From IMG/VR virus record IMGVR_UViG_3300017783_000031, positions 1-52,600 of that record: a stretch of DNA of 52,600 bases, one strand, 5' to 3'. A model generated the notes under the pieces. That model had not been told where the DNA came from, did not search any database, and saw only the letters and a program-made list of their open reading frames with translations. The DNA is from a virus. Shown piece by piece: positions 37,921 to 45,749 of the stretch; positions within the stretch are counted from its first letter, which is position 1; every line of letters begins with the position of its first letter. Both the position numbers and the translations under genes were made by a program.

Positions 37921-38174
37921 TATGCATTATATAAATAAATTAAATACCCTAAAGTTACATTTATGTTTACTATTACTAAATTCCATTGTTTTGCCACAAA
38001 AACTTGTGGTAAAGATAATAAACCTCCAAATACATATGTTATTGCACCTATATTATCAGGAAGCAAATAAGGTGAAATCATTATAAAGGCTGCGCCCATA
38101 TATCCAAGTCTATTAGATAATCTTTCTTTGGGCGTTAACTTTCTTTCTTTTACTAATGCTTTTAAATTTACCAT
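37920..38174 (-). CDS. Small membrane protein between nrdB and nrdA
   Basis: This 84-residue protein has a basic N-terminus (KALVKERKLTPKERLSNRLG) and two to three hydrophobic segments (MGAAFIMISPYLL; AITYVFGGLLSLPQVFVA; LVIVNINVTLGYLIYLY). It overlaps the end of nrdB by seven bases. Its shape resembles small multi-span membrane proteins common in this phage group, with no known function. Confidence 0.65.
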   Translation of the reverse strand: MVNLKALVKERKLTPKERLSNRLGYMGAAFIMISPYLLPDNIGAITYVFGGLLSLPQVFVAKQWNLVIVNINVTLGYLIYLYNA

Positions 38175-39136
38175 ATATCTTCAAAATCTTCACCTTCATT
38201 TGCTTTAGAATAATCAGTTGGACGAACAGCAAAGAAGTCAGTATGAGTATGGCCACCAGTAAGATGATAGAACCAGTCCAAATTACTTGCTTTTTTTCCG
38301 TCATATGCAAAGTACTGCCCGAGGTCGAAGTAACCAAGTTCTTGTAATTTCTCGTTAAGTCTTTTTCTAATAAAATGTTTGAGGTCGTTAGATCTAAGAT
38401 TCTCAATGTCTCCTTGTTCGAACATTTTATCAATATATTTTTCTTCTGCTTCAAGCATTGTTTGGGCCGCTTTAATAACATCTTCTCTACAATCTTCTAA
38501 TAAATTTGGAATTTCTTTACACATATGTTGAAATAGTTTACATCCCATTCTGCTATGTAATGATTCATCCCTTACAGACCATTTCATTTGCTGCCCAATA
38601 CCCTTGAGTAAATTACGTAATTGGAAGCTATAAAGAACAGCAAAAGCAGAATAGAGACTAACTCCCTCTGCGAATGCACTAAATATTGCCAATGATTTAC
38701 CAATACCCACGGGATTGTTGCCATTATAAGTAACGAGATTATCAAATCTATCAGCCGTTGCTGGCTCATGTAAAAATGCTTCAAAGTTTTCAAGTCCTAA
38801 AGTTTCGTTTAAATAACTATATGCTACTGCGTGAATGGTTTCTTGCGAACCAAACATCATTGCCATTTGTTGTATTTCATGCTTGGGAAACCAAGATACA
38901 ACGTTTTGTGTCCAATAATCAGATACAGCACATTCTGTTTGAGCAAAACCTAGTAGTATATTGCCTACTAAATTTTTTTCTGATTCTGTTAGTTTTTCAT
39001 TCCAGTCTTTTACATCACCTGACATGGGTATTTCGGTATGTAACCAAAATGCCTGAGCTTGCTTAAGCCAACCTTCAGTATAATATTCCGGATATTCAAA
39101 TGGCTTATACGGTATTCTTTTGTCAAATAATCCCAT
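38168..39136 (-). CDS. nrdB: Ribonucleoside-diphosphate reductase, beta subunit (class I)
   Basis: The 322-residue radical-generating subunit carries all expected di-iron ligands and the radical Tyr: E68 (QTEC, in place of the usual Asp), E99 and H102 (ETIHAVAY), Y106, E157 (FAEGVSLY), and E191 and H194 (RDESLHSR). The end (EGEDFEDIW) is the peptide that binds the alpha subunit. The start at 39136 (MGLFDKRIPYKPFEYPEYY) is chosen because the reading frame further upstream overlaps a better small gene, whose TAA shares one base with this ATG. The complete ligand set suggests an active Tyr-radical enzyme. Confidence 0.95.
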   Translation of the reverse strand: MGLFDKRIPYKPFEYPEYYTEGWLKQAQAFWLHTEIPMSGDVKDWNEKLTESEKNLVGNILLGFAQTECAVSDYWTQNVVSWFPKHEIQQMAMMFGSQETIHAVAYSYLNETLGLENFEAFLHEPATADRFDNLVTYNGNNPVGIGKSLAIFSAFAEGVSLYSAFAVLYSFQLRNLLKGIGQQMKWSVRDESLHSRMGCKLFQHMCKEIPNLLEDCREDVIKAAQTMLEAEEKYIDKMFEQGDIENLRSNDLKHFIRKRLNEKLQELGYFDLGQYFAYDGKKASNLDWFYHLTGGHTHTDFFAVRPTDYSKANEGEDFEDIW

Positions 39137-39279
39137 TATTGTTTGTCTATTTCTAAGCATAAATCTACAAAAGGTAGATAAAGCACGTGTTGTACATATT
39201 CTTTTTCTGGATAAGATCTTATGCCTATCAATATTCCTGGGTATAACCCAATACTTAAATTCCAATTAGGTATATTCAT
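39136..39279 (-). CDS. Conserved mini-protein upstream of nrdB
   Basis: The 47-residue frame reads MNIPNWNLSIGLYPGILIGI, RSYPEKEYVQHVLYLPFVDL, CLEIDKQ. Its TAA shares a base with the nrdB ATG, and its ATG overlaps the TGA of the upstream gene (ATGA). The tight coupling at both ends and aromatic-rich sequence argue that it is real. I recognise similar short proteins near ribonucleotide reductase genes in phages but know of no function. Confidence 0.7.
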   Translation of the reverse strand: MNIPNWNLSIGLYPGILIGIRSYPEKEYVQHVLYLPFVDLCLEIDKQ

Positions 39280-39410
39280 TTTCCTTGCCCTTTATAAGGT
39301 TTAACATAATTTTTTGATGATTTTAATTTAGATGTTTTACTTTTTGCATGCACCCCTTTTCTTTTTACTTTATGTTTTAATATATAATTATTTAATATTA
39401 TTTTAGCCAT
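39276..39410 (-). CDS. Conserved 44-residue basic mini-protein
   Basis: The frame reads MAKIILNNYILKHKVKRKGV, HAKSKTSKLKSSKNYVKPYK, GQGK. It is very basic and overlaps its neighbours on both sides (eight bases upstream, four downstream). Short Lys-rich proteins with the 'KRKGVHAKSKTSKLKSSKNY' theme recur in many tailed phages in my memory. The charge suggests RNA or DNA binding; no function is known. Confidence 0.7.
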   Translation of the reverse strand: MAKIILNNYILKHKVKRKGVHAKSKTSKLKSSKNYVKPYKGQGK

Positions 39411-39576
39411 AGCACTTTATATTATATTCTTCATGTAATTGTACTAACTCATTATATTTTAAATACCCTCTGCTTTCAACCGTCCATTTGATCCATTTTT
39501 CAATTTGGCGATTTGCGTAATGTCTTCTTGCTACTTCCTTCGAGCCTCCTTTATTAGGTCTATTACCCTGTCGCAT
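39403..39576 (-). CDS. Small protein partly overprinted on the endonuclease gene
   Basis: This 57-residue frame (MRQGNRPNKGGSKEVARRHY, then ANRQIEKWIKWTVESRGYLK) begins at the ATG at 39576, inside the last 46 bases of the endonuclease gene in another frame, and ends eight bases inside the next mini-gene. Its body fills an otherwise empty gap of 120 bases, which supports coding. The N-terminus is basic and the C-terminus helical and aromatic. Function unknown. A later start is possible, but no other ATG exists near the beginning. Confidence 0.6.
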   Translation of the reverse strand: MRQGNRPNKGGSKEVARRHYANRQIEKWIKWTVESRGYLKYNELVQLHEEYNIKCYG

Positions 39577-39980
39577 TCTTTTTGATTTTGTGGTTTAAAT
39601 AAAACGTAGTCTGGAAATTGTTCTGAAACCAAACGCTTAAATAATTTCCATCTAATAGGAAATGATTCATTAGCTCTACCTTTTGTTTCTATTATAAAAT
39701 CTTCTCCTATAAAATCTGGCGTATATTTTATTGGTAATATTCTTTTTCCTCCCCTATTAGTAAAATCTCCTTTACCGTTAGCTTGTCTTTCATACGATTC
39801 GTTTGCTAAATGAAAGCCATTTATAAGAACAAAGGTTTCTCCTTCATATTTTGCTTTTATTTTTGCTTTTCTTAAAGCCATGTACATATATCTTTCTAAC
39901 CCTGAAGCAAAATTAATTCCATCATAAGTTATTTTTTTAGATTGTACAGGTCCTCTTTTGCTTTTATATTTCTTTCGCAT
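39531..39980 (-). CDS. PD-(D/E)XK endonuclease, T7 endonuclease I-like Holliday junction resolvase
   Basis: The 149-residue protein has the layout of phage T7 endonuclease I and related resolvases. E29 lies in FASGLERYMYMAL, D89 in YTPDF, and E98 and K100 in IIETKG. This gives the E-D-ExK metal site with almost the same spacing as T7 endonuclease I. The N-terminus is basic (MRKKYKSKRGPVQSKK) for DNA binding. It would resolve branched DNA formed during replication and recombination before packaging, and may help break host DNA. It overlaps the upstream MazG-like gene by 17 bases. Confidence 0.82.
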   Translation of the reverse strand: MRKKYKSKRGPVQSKKITYDGINFASGLERYMYMALRKAKIKAKYEGETFVLINGFHLANESYERQANGKGDFTNRGGKRILPIKYTPDFIGEDFIIETKGRANESFPIRWKLFKRLVSEQFPDYVLFKPQNQKECDRVIDLIKEARRK

Positions 39981-40191
39981 CTCTTACGTAGCATTCTTCA
40001 ACTTCCTCGCGTAATACCATCCGTGCTTTTTCAAGATAATTAACTGCATCCATTAATTCTTCTTGTAAATGCTTCAACCAGGTATCAAGAGTTTGATCGT
40101 CATCGGCTAAAGTAACACCGTACTTTTTAAAACCAACATCAGAACGCGATTTAATTTTATTAATTACTTGTTCAATTATTTTGTCTCTCAT
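39964..40191 (-). CDS. MazG-like/phage pyrophosphohydrolase-related small protein
   Basis: This 75-residue protein has a GFKKYGVTLADDDQTLDTWL segment followed by KHLQEELMDAVNYLEKA. This is the pattern (KYG..l, W..H..EElmDa..Yl) of a small all-alpha phage family related to MazG nucleotide pyrophosphohydrolases. The EExxD pair could bind Mg2+. It follows another MazG-domain gene with an ATGA overlap, so both may clean the nucleotide pool or lower alarmone signals. Family assignment is from motif only. Confidence 0.6.
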   Translation of the reverse strand: MRDKIIEQVINKIKSRSDVGFKKYGVTLADDDQTLDTWLKHLQEELMDAVNYLEKARMVLREEVEECYVRDAKEI

Positions 40192-40958
40192 AATGTATCT
40201 TTTACAAATGTTCCATCTATCATTCTGCCAGTTCTATTAGATATTTCATCATAAGCAGACTGAATACAGCTTTCAACGTCATATCCGACCAGTTTTGAGA
40301 GATTAGTAAGAACAACAACACTATCACCAATAGCATCAATAATACCTTCTTTATCATCTTCAAGTAATGCTTTGGCAAGTTCTCCTGTTTCTTCATATAA
40401 TTTAATTAGTTGTGTTTTAGGATCACCCTTGTCATATATACCACGCTCGTCTGCCCAGCCTCTAATAAGATCAAATATCTCAACCTTATTATATGTAGGT
40501 TTTGAGGAAAAAGCTTCATAATAAGCTTTATTATAAATAAAACAACGGTCATTGTTGTACATGGATGGTTTAGCATTTGCGATTATCCATTTTTTTGTTT
40601 CATTATTTATTTCAAATTCACCAAGACTTGTTTTCCATTTAAATCCTTCATTTTGATTTAAAACTTGCAATAAGTCTTGACGCTCACAATCAAATGTTGA
40701 TGTTTGCTCTGTGGGATTAACTTTCATTGATTTAATTTTTATTAAATTAGTATATAATTGCCTATCAATTTTATAGCCATAAAACTTTTGCAATTTTCTT
40801 TCCATTAATGATGCTTTATTTACATCTCTAGATGAGAATAAAACTTCATATTCATCTTTTTTATATCCTTGTTCATGTTCAACGCGTTTATTTAAATTAC
40901 ACGTCATTCCAATTTTTTGATTAGGAATATGATAAATATAATAATTTTTTTTAATCAT
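40188..40958 (-). CDS. GIY-YIG-like N-terminal domain fused to MazG-like pyrophosphohydrolase
   Basis: This protein of about 256 residues starts MIKKNYYIYHIPNQKIGMTC. The IY(x)6KIGMT arrangement, an Arg in NLNKRVEHE and a Glu in SLMERKLQKFYG resemble a GIY-YIG nuclease core. The C-terminal 95 residues are a MazG domain with YEETGELAKALL and IIDAIGDSVVVL holding the EExxE and D metal ligands. MazG enzymes split noncanonical or surplus NTPs and have been proposed to reduce ppGpp. The start at 40958 overlaps the upstream stop by eight bases; an ATG at 40970 is also possible. It lies in the nucleotide-metabolism cluster with thyA and nrdAB. Confidence 0.7.
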   Translation of the reverse strand: MIKKNYYIYHIPNQKIGMTCNLNKRVEHEQGYKKDEYEVLFSSRDVNKASLMERKLQKFYGYKIDRQLYTNLIKIKSMKVNPTEQTSTFDCERQDLLQVLNQNEGFKWKTSLGEFEINNETKKWIIANAKPSMYNNDRCFIYNKAYYEAFSSKPTYNKVEIFDLIRGWADERGIYDKGDPKTQLIKLYEETGELAKALLEDDKEGIIDAIGDSVVVLTNLSKLVGYDVESCIQSAYDEISNRTGRMIDGTFVKDTL

Positions 40959-41361
40959 AAATTTTATCATATTTAGCTACAACATATATATACTCATTGC
41001 TTTCGGCCATTCCAAAGCCAACTTCGGTACAACTATAACATAATTGCTGATAATATTCAGGAGTATCATAAGCTTCAAACCAAGCTACTGCCGCGTCTAA
41101 ATAATAATTTCTAGAATTCATTATATCATTTTTAGGTAATCTATATAATGATTCTCCATACATATCAGAAGATAAAATTAAGTCATCTTCAATAGCAATA
41201 TAATTAGCCCAAGCTTGAGCTTCTTTTTTAAGCTGTCTATTACTAGATAGCTCTTGCATATTGTAATACGTTCTTACGGTATTTTGAAACTTTACAGCTC
41301 TTCCGTATTGTGCATTAATAAATAAAGGTAAAAATAGTAAAAGTAAATTTAATTTTTTCAT
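40951..41361 (-). CDS. Secreted CAP (SCP/PR-1)-domain protein
   Basis: The 136-residue protein begins with a clear signal peptide (MKKLNLLLLFLPLFINA, then QYG). The mature part has the CAP pattern: helix (NRQLKKEAQAWANYIA), a GE motif (SSDMYGESLY) where many family members have H...GEN, a second helix (YLDAAVAWFEAY), and the C-terminal strands (CTEVGFGMAESNEYIYVVAK). The first His of the usual His/Glu cluster appears replaced. CAP proteins are extracellular; bacterial ones are poorly understood. It overlaps thyA by four bases (ATGA) and the MazG gene by eight. A secreted protein inside a nucleotide cluster is unexpected. Confidence 0.7.
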   Translation of the reverse strand: MKKLNLLLLFLPLFINAQYGRAVKFQNTVRTYYNMQELSSNRQLKKEAQAWANYIAIEDDLILSSDMYGESLYRLPKNDIMNSRNYYLDAAVAWFEAYDTPEYYQQLCYSCTEVGFGMAESNEYIYVVAKYDKIYD

Positions 41362-42182
41362 GTCGATAATTTTGCTTTAATTGGTTCGTGATATTTATAA
41401 TTATTTAACTCAATCATATTCTTTGTGGGAATATGAATAAAATTACCAGCGCCTTCTCTAAGGGTTAACCCAAAGGACATTTCTAGTTGCGGTAATTCAA
41501 ATGTAGACCTTTCCAGCTGAATTTTAGCTGCTTCAAGGTGATTATTATATAAATGACAATCTCCAAGACTACATATTAATTCTCCGGGCTTATACCCGTT
41601 TCCTCTTGCTAACATTTCTAATAATAAGCCGTACATGACTATATCGTAAGGTAAGCCAAGAAATATGTCAGCGGATCTTTGCTGCCACATTAAACTAATT
41701 TCACCATTATTAATATACACTTGTAAACCGTAATGGCAAGGAGGAAGTACCATATCAGCAAGCTCAGCTGGATTCCAAGCATTAATAATAATTCTACGTG
41801 AAGTTGGATTTTTTTTGATCTCTCTAAGAAGCTCATATAGCTGATCAACCCCACCGAAATTACGCCACTGCTTGCCATATACGGGGCCCAATGTGCCATC
41901 GGTTCTACCTGATCTATTATAATCATCATCCCAATATCTAACATTGTTGGAATGCAAATAAGCAAGATCAGTTTTACCGGATAAAATCCATAAAAGTTCT
42001 GTAACAGCTTTTTCAAAATATATTTTTTTGCTAGTTAATATTGGAAATCCGAGTTCCATATTATGTCTAAGCATTCTTCCGAAGACAGCACGCGTCCCCG
42101 TGCCTGTTCTATCTGATTTTTCAGCTCCGCCATAGAGTACTCCTGATAATAATCCTCTGTATTCATGTTCTATATTTATCAT
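41358..42182 (-). CDS. thyA: Thymidylate synthase
   Basis: The 274-residue enzyme converts dUMP to dTMP with methylene-tetrahydrofolate. All motifs are visible: DRTGTGTRAVFG (about 24-35), the substrate Arg region, LGPVYGKQWR (about 98-107), the catalytic Cys in LPPCHY (C149), RSADIFLGLPYDIVMYG with phosphate-binding Arg, HLYNNH, and a C-terminal segment HEPIKAKLST. Length and motifs match normal ThyA. With NrdA/B it raises dNTP supply for an AT-rich genome. It overlaps the upstream gene by 20 bases. Confidence 0.96.
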   Translation of the reverse strand: MINIEHEYRGLLSGVLYGGAEKSDRTGTGTRAVFGRMLRHNMELGFPILTSKKIYFEKAVTELLWILSGKTDLAYLHSNNVRYWDDDYNRSGRTDGTLGPVYGKQWRNFGGVDQLYELLREIKKNPTSRRIIINAWNPAELADMVLPPCHYGLQVYINNGEISLMWQQRSADIFLGLPYDIVMYGLLLEMLARGNGYKPGELICSLGDCHLYNNHLEAAKIQLERSTFELPQLEMSFGLTLREGAGNFIHIPTKNMIELNNYKYHEPIKAKLST

Positions 42183-42444
42183 AATAATATTTACAAAATT
42201 TATAATATTCTACCCAAATTGTGTTTTTATCATATATGTGTGGGGCTATTTTAGGCTTTTCGCCTTTCTTATATGGCCCTATATTAATACCTATTCTCCA
42301 CTTATTGGGCTCACCATTAATACCTAAAGGGGAAATCCTAAAGTTATTTCTAATACAAAATAAACTTGCTTCATATTCTTCAGGTGTAGGATGATAATAA
42401 GGCATCCACGTATTTTTATCTTTATTTTTTAATCCGCTTCCCAT
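42163..42444 (-). CDS. Conserved small phage protein next to thyA
   Basis: This 93-residue protein contains WMPYYHPTPEEYEASLFCIR, NNFRISPLGINGEPNKWRIG and VEYYKFCKYYYDKYRT. I recognise the 'PYYHPTPEEYE..L.C...RISPLGI' pattern as a conserved protein of marine phages, but it has no known function. It overlaps thyA by 20 bases and the primase-helicase by 16. Confidence 0.7.
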   Translation of the reverse strand: MGSGLKNKDKNTWMPYYHPTPEEYEASLFCIRNNFRISPLGINGEPNKWRIGINIGPYKKGEKPKIAPHIYDKNTIWVEYYKFCKYYYDKYRT

Positions 42445-44144
42445 GGCATTTTATCATTAATTGCTATTTCTCTGTGCGGAATAAAGCAACCTGACTTTGG
42501 CTCCCATTTAAAATAAGCTTCAGCCCCATTTTCACCTAAATTTTGAAATTTAACTTTTAAAACTTTAGCTTTAACTGTTTTGTTTTCATAATCTCTGTGA
42601 ACAAGTAAACCGTGATAACTAGCATCATACCATTCCCCGCCTCCTTTAATATTATACATTGTGGGCTCTTCAATTTTACCATTTGTATCTTTATACATTT
42701 TAGTAGGATGAGCAACTATTATAACTAAAACATCATATTTTTTAGCAAATATTTCAATTTTAGTTAAATATTCCATTGTATAACGATTTACATCTTCTGT
42801 TTTAGCATCTATATCTCTAATTTTATTAAATGGGTCAATAACTAAGCATTTAATGCCTTTTCTTTTTACCAGTTCAGCGCCTTTCTTTAAAACTGACTCT
42901 AAAGTATAGCGTTCCATGTCTATAAAAAAGAAATTATCATTAACATGCCCAGCTATTGATTGCCATTTCTCCCCCCCAATGTCGGATTTGCGTGGCATAT
43001 CTTGCCAAACTTTTCGCATTAGTTTATGGGCGTGTAAAAATGTTGGAGCATTTTCTGGTGAGGCAAAAGCTGTTTTCCAACCATAATTTGCATTATAGCC
43101 TATAACCATTTGGTCAACAAAATCAGACTTCCCAGAAGAAGGAATACCAGTAACAGTAATAAATTGTCCGGTGTACGTTGAAAATATTTCATCAAAATTT
43201 TCCAAACCAATTTGAAAGCCTTTCTTAAATCCATTTTGCACAAAATCTGTAATCTCACCCTCAATATCATTAAGCGTTGTAACATTTTCAAGCGGTACCG
43301 GTTTTGCTTTGGTAATACACTGTGCCAGTTTTTGTTTTCCATATTTTAATAAATATTCATTTGCATCTTTGCAGTCATCAAAATCTGCAATATAACATAT
43401 TTCAGCCCCTAATCTTCTAACTAATTCAGCTCTTAAAGCTATACCAGGCTCATCTTGATCAACAGCAATAATAACTTTTTCTTTATCTATAAAATAATCT
43501 ATACAATTATCTAAATAATCTAAATTATTTGAATTTAGTGTTGCTCCGTTAGGTACAGATATTACGTTAGGGATACCAGCTTCATAAATACTAAGAGCAT
43601 CCATTTCACCTTCCACAATAATACAATATTCATAACCAACAATATTATCAATATTATAGAATATTTTTTCGGCTCCTTTATATAATTTAAAATTTTTCCT
43701 ACCATCTCTATATTTAACGTTTATAAGCTCGTTACCTGCATAATAATTAAAATGTATAGCATTTTCTTGTTTACCTGTTTGAGGCATATATTCAGGGCCT
43801 TCAGAAACTTTTAAAGATTTTAAAGTACCCTGAGATATACCTCTAGTATTAAACCATTTAGTTATCTTACTTCCTAAATCTTTCGGCTTTACCTCTGGTT
43901 TAATATAAACTTTATCTGCATTACCTTTTCTTTGATATGTATGTAATTGAAAAGTTGAATTACAATTATGGCAAGTACCAAGACCCCGTTCCCAATCATA
44001 AGAAGCGCATTTGCGTTTTTTATTTTCAGGTTTTCTATCAGATGAACAAAGAGGACATGTGCCCTCTTTTTTTCCTGTCTGTAGATCATATTGATTGAAT
44101 GTATCAATCAAAAATCCATTGATCTCCGTATTGTTTATATCCAT
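42429..44144 (-). CDS. Bifunctional DNA primase-helicase (T7 gp4-type)
   Basis: The 571-residue replication protein has, in order: a zinc-binding domain with C30/C33 (CPLC) and C58/C61 (CHNC); a TOPRIM primase core with IIVEGEMDA (E178-E180) and IIAVDQDEPG (D229, D231); and a RecA-like replicative helicase with Walker A GIPSSGKS (333-340), Walker B CLVIDPFN (D437) and the sensor VIIVAHPTK (H479). This is the organisation of T7 gp4 and mitochondrial Twinkle. It unwinds DNA and makes primers at the fork. No DNA polymerase is found in the window, so its partner lies elsewhere or is the host's. Confidence 0.94.
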   Translation of the reverse strand: MDINNTEINGFLIDTFNQYDLQTGKKEGTCPLCSSDRKPENKKRKCASYDWERGLGTCHNCNSTFQLHTYQRKGNADKVYIKPEVKPKDLGSKITKWFNTRGISQGTLKSLKVSEGPEYMPQTGKQENAIHFNYYAGNELINVKYRDGRKNFKLYKGAEKIFYNIDNIVGYEYCIIVEGEMDALSIYEAGIPNVISVPNGATLNSNNLDYLDNCIDYFIDKEKVIIAVDQDEPGIALRAELVRRLGAEICYIADFDDCKDANEYLLKYGKQKLAQCITKAKPVPLENVTTLNDIEGEITDFVQNGFKKGFQIGLENFDEIFSTYTGQFITVTGIPSSGKSDFVDQMVIGYNANYGWKTAFASPENAPTFLHAHKLMRKVWQDMPRKSDIGGEKWQSIAGHVNDNFFFIDMERYTLESVLKKGAELVKRKGIKCLVIDPFNKIRDIDAKTEDVNRYTMEYLTKIEIFAKKYDVLVIIVAHPTKMYKDTNGKIEEPTMYNIKGGGEWYDASYHGLLVHRDYENKTVKAKVLKVKFQNLGENGAEAYFKWEPKSGCFIPHREIAINDKMPWEAD

Positions 44145-44145
44145 A

Positions 44146-44460
44146 TTAAAATGGCAAGTCGTCTTCTACTTCTTTAGGCGCTGCAGATGTTGTTTGTAAT
44201 GGTTGACCATCTCTGGGTGGTGGGCTTGGAAATTCTCCATTAGTCCATGCAACTTGCACATTTCCCAAATATGTTTTTTCCATTTTAGCATCTCTTTCGT
44301 CTTTTGTTTGAGATACAATAACTGGACCTTGGTTACCAAATTGATCAACCTCGTCATTAATACTAATTGTAATAGGTAAATATTTACCTTTTTTACCCTC
44401 AATAATTTTATCTTTAGGTATGTTACTCAAGTTAATACTTGTTTTAATAATTCCTGCCAT
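44146..44460 (-). CDS. Candidate single-stranded DNA-binding protein
   Basis: This 104-residue protein is beta-rich over residues 1-75 (KGKYLPITISINDEVDQFGN; YLGNVQVAWTNGE), followed by a Pro/Gln-rich linker and the acidic tip KEVEDDLPF. That tip is like the DDDIPF tail through which bacterial SSB recruits partner proteins. It sits between the primase-helicase (one base away) and the recombination exonuclease, so a phage SSB is likely. No OB-fold residue pattern is certain by eye. Confidence 0.65.
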   Translation of the reverse strand: MAGIIKTSINLSNIPKDKIIEGKKGKYLPITISINDEVDQFGNQGPVIVSQTKDERDAKMEKTYLGNVQVAWTNGEFPSPPPRDGQPLQTTSAAPKEVEDDLPF

Positions 44461-44462
44461 TG

Positions 44463-45191
44463 TTATAAAGTTAAGTTAATAAAATAATTTTCTGGTTTAA
44501 AATTTTCTGTTTTATAAAACAATTCATAAACGTCAGTTGCTTTTTGAACTTTGTCTAATCCTGTTTGATAAAATTTATCAGACACATCAAATAAACCTAT
44601 TTGATGAGTATTTTTGTCTACAACAATAAACAAAAAGTTATATCCAAATAACTTACTATAAATATATGCCTGGCTATCATAATTATAACGTTTAGCACTA
44701 TATCTAAATGATTGAATATCATTTGTAGTTTTTAAATCAATGATTAATTTTTCATCATGATTTATAATATCCGCTTTGCCTTTCCATTTATTATTTTCTA
44801 TTTCAATAATACCTGGAACTTCATACTCAACATTACCTGTAATTAATTTATTTATAATTTCATTATTGAGCATTTTGTCTCGCATTACTTCTATTTGATC
44901 AACTTCATGTTGCAATAAACATAATTCGCCTCCCGATATTTCTTTATAAAGCTTTGTGTTACGGGTAGAGGCTTCTATAACTTTATATTTCTTTAGCTTA
45001 TCAGGCTCAAGTATACAAGTGTGAAAATATCCTCCTACTAAAAAAGCGGGCGAAGGTTTACTGGGTTTTTTAAAGTCGAGCGGATTTGAAAGTAATACGG
45101 AAATATCTGAATTGCTTAAAAATTGTTTACCAAAATCACCATAATAATGATTATCATTTCTTAGCTTTTCAATTATTTCATTTTGGTTCAT
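44463..45191 (-). CDS. PD-(D/E)XK exonuclease, RecE/DUF3799-like
   Basis: This 242-residue protein has the RecB/RecE-family nuclease core: His in GGYFHTCILEP (H57), Glu (E124), then KWKGKADIINHDEKLIIDLK, giving D141, D152 and K154. The sequence then continues YNYDSQAYIYSKLFG, the usual Q/Y motif after the core. Such exonucleases resect double-strand ends for a partner annealing protein. The gene overlaps the ERF-type annealing gene by 14 bases, a classic pair for phage recombination and repair. Confidence 0.82.
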   Translation of the reverse strand: MNQNEIIEKLRNDNHYYGDFGKQFLSNSDISVLLSNPLDFKKPSKPSPAFLVGGYFHTCILEPDKLKKYKVIEASTRNTKLYKEISGGELCLLQHEVDQIEVMRDKMLNNEIINKLITGNVEYEVPGIIEIENNKWKGKADIINHDEKLIIDLKTTNDIQSFRYSAKRYNYDSQAYIYSKLFGYNFLFIVVDKNTHQIGLFDVSDKFYQTGLDKVQKATDVYELFYKTENFKPENYFINLTL

Positions 45192-45720
45192 GTACTTTTA
45201 ATGTTAGCATGTCATCGCTTGACACATTATACTTACTTAATATTGCTTTTAATGCGCCACCAGATTCTACAAAACTAATTGCTTTTGTCCAATTTTCTGT
45301 GCCTTTAATTAACTTAGGTTTTGAAGAGGATTTATCATGCATATTAGTTGCATCTGAATCTGCTGTATCATCAATTAACAATAGATTTCCAAGTGCATAC
45401 TTTTTACCGTAAGAAGAAGCAGAACCAAATTGCTGAGGTACTTGCATTCCTTTTTGATTAAAGTCTACACCGACTAGAGCAGAAGCTGATATAAAGTTTG
45501 CACCATCTGCATCAAATACAGTTGCTGCCGACTCAATAACGCCGTCGCCTAGGTATTTCTCATTAACAGTAAAGTATACTTTATACTTTTTGTTAAATGG
45601 TTTAAGTGCTTCAAGGATGTCTTCGGCTGATCTGAAGTTGTATTTGCCGAACGAGTTAAAACGTGACTTTTTGGACTTAAACTCTTGTTGAATTAAACTT
45701 AATTTCTCATGAATAGTCAT
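45178..45720 (-). CDS. ERF-family single-strand annealing protein
   Basis: This 180-residue protein has the ERF core: YNFRSAEDILEALKPF, YKVYFTVNEKYLGDGVIESA, and VPQQFGSASSYGKKYALGNL with the conserved QxxGSAxSYxxKYAL motif, then LLLIDDTADSDAT. ERF proteins pair complementary strands after resection. A C-terminal part (SFVESGGALKAILSKY) may bind partners. It is coupled with the exonuclease gene downstream and follows the sigma factor gene after 29 bases. Confidence 0.88.
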   Translation of the reverse strand: MTIHEKLSLIQQEFKSKKSRFNSFGKYNFRSAEDILEALKPFNKKYKVYFTVNEKYLGDGVIESAATVFDADGANFISASALVGVDFNQKGMQVPQQFGSASSYGKKYALGNLLLIDDTADSDATNMHDKSSSKPKLIKGTENWTKAISFVESGGALKAILSKYNVSSDDMLTLKVHEPK

Positions 45721-45749
45721 AATATATTATTACGTATTAATGGTTAAAC

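Noticed and set aside
39137-39265. A 43-residue N-terminal extension of NrdB in the same frame
   Set aside because: It has no similarity to NrdB, is rich in Arg, and overlaps the better small gene at 39136-39279, whose stop is coupled to the normal NrdB start (MGLFDKRI).
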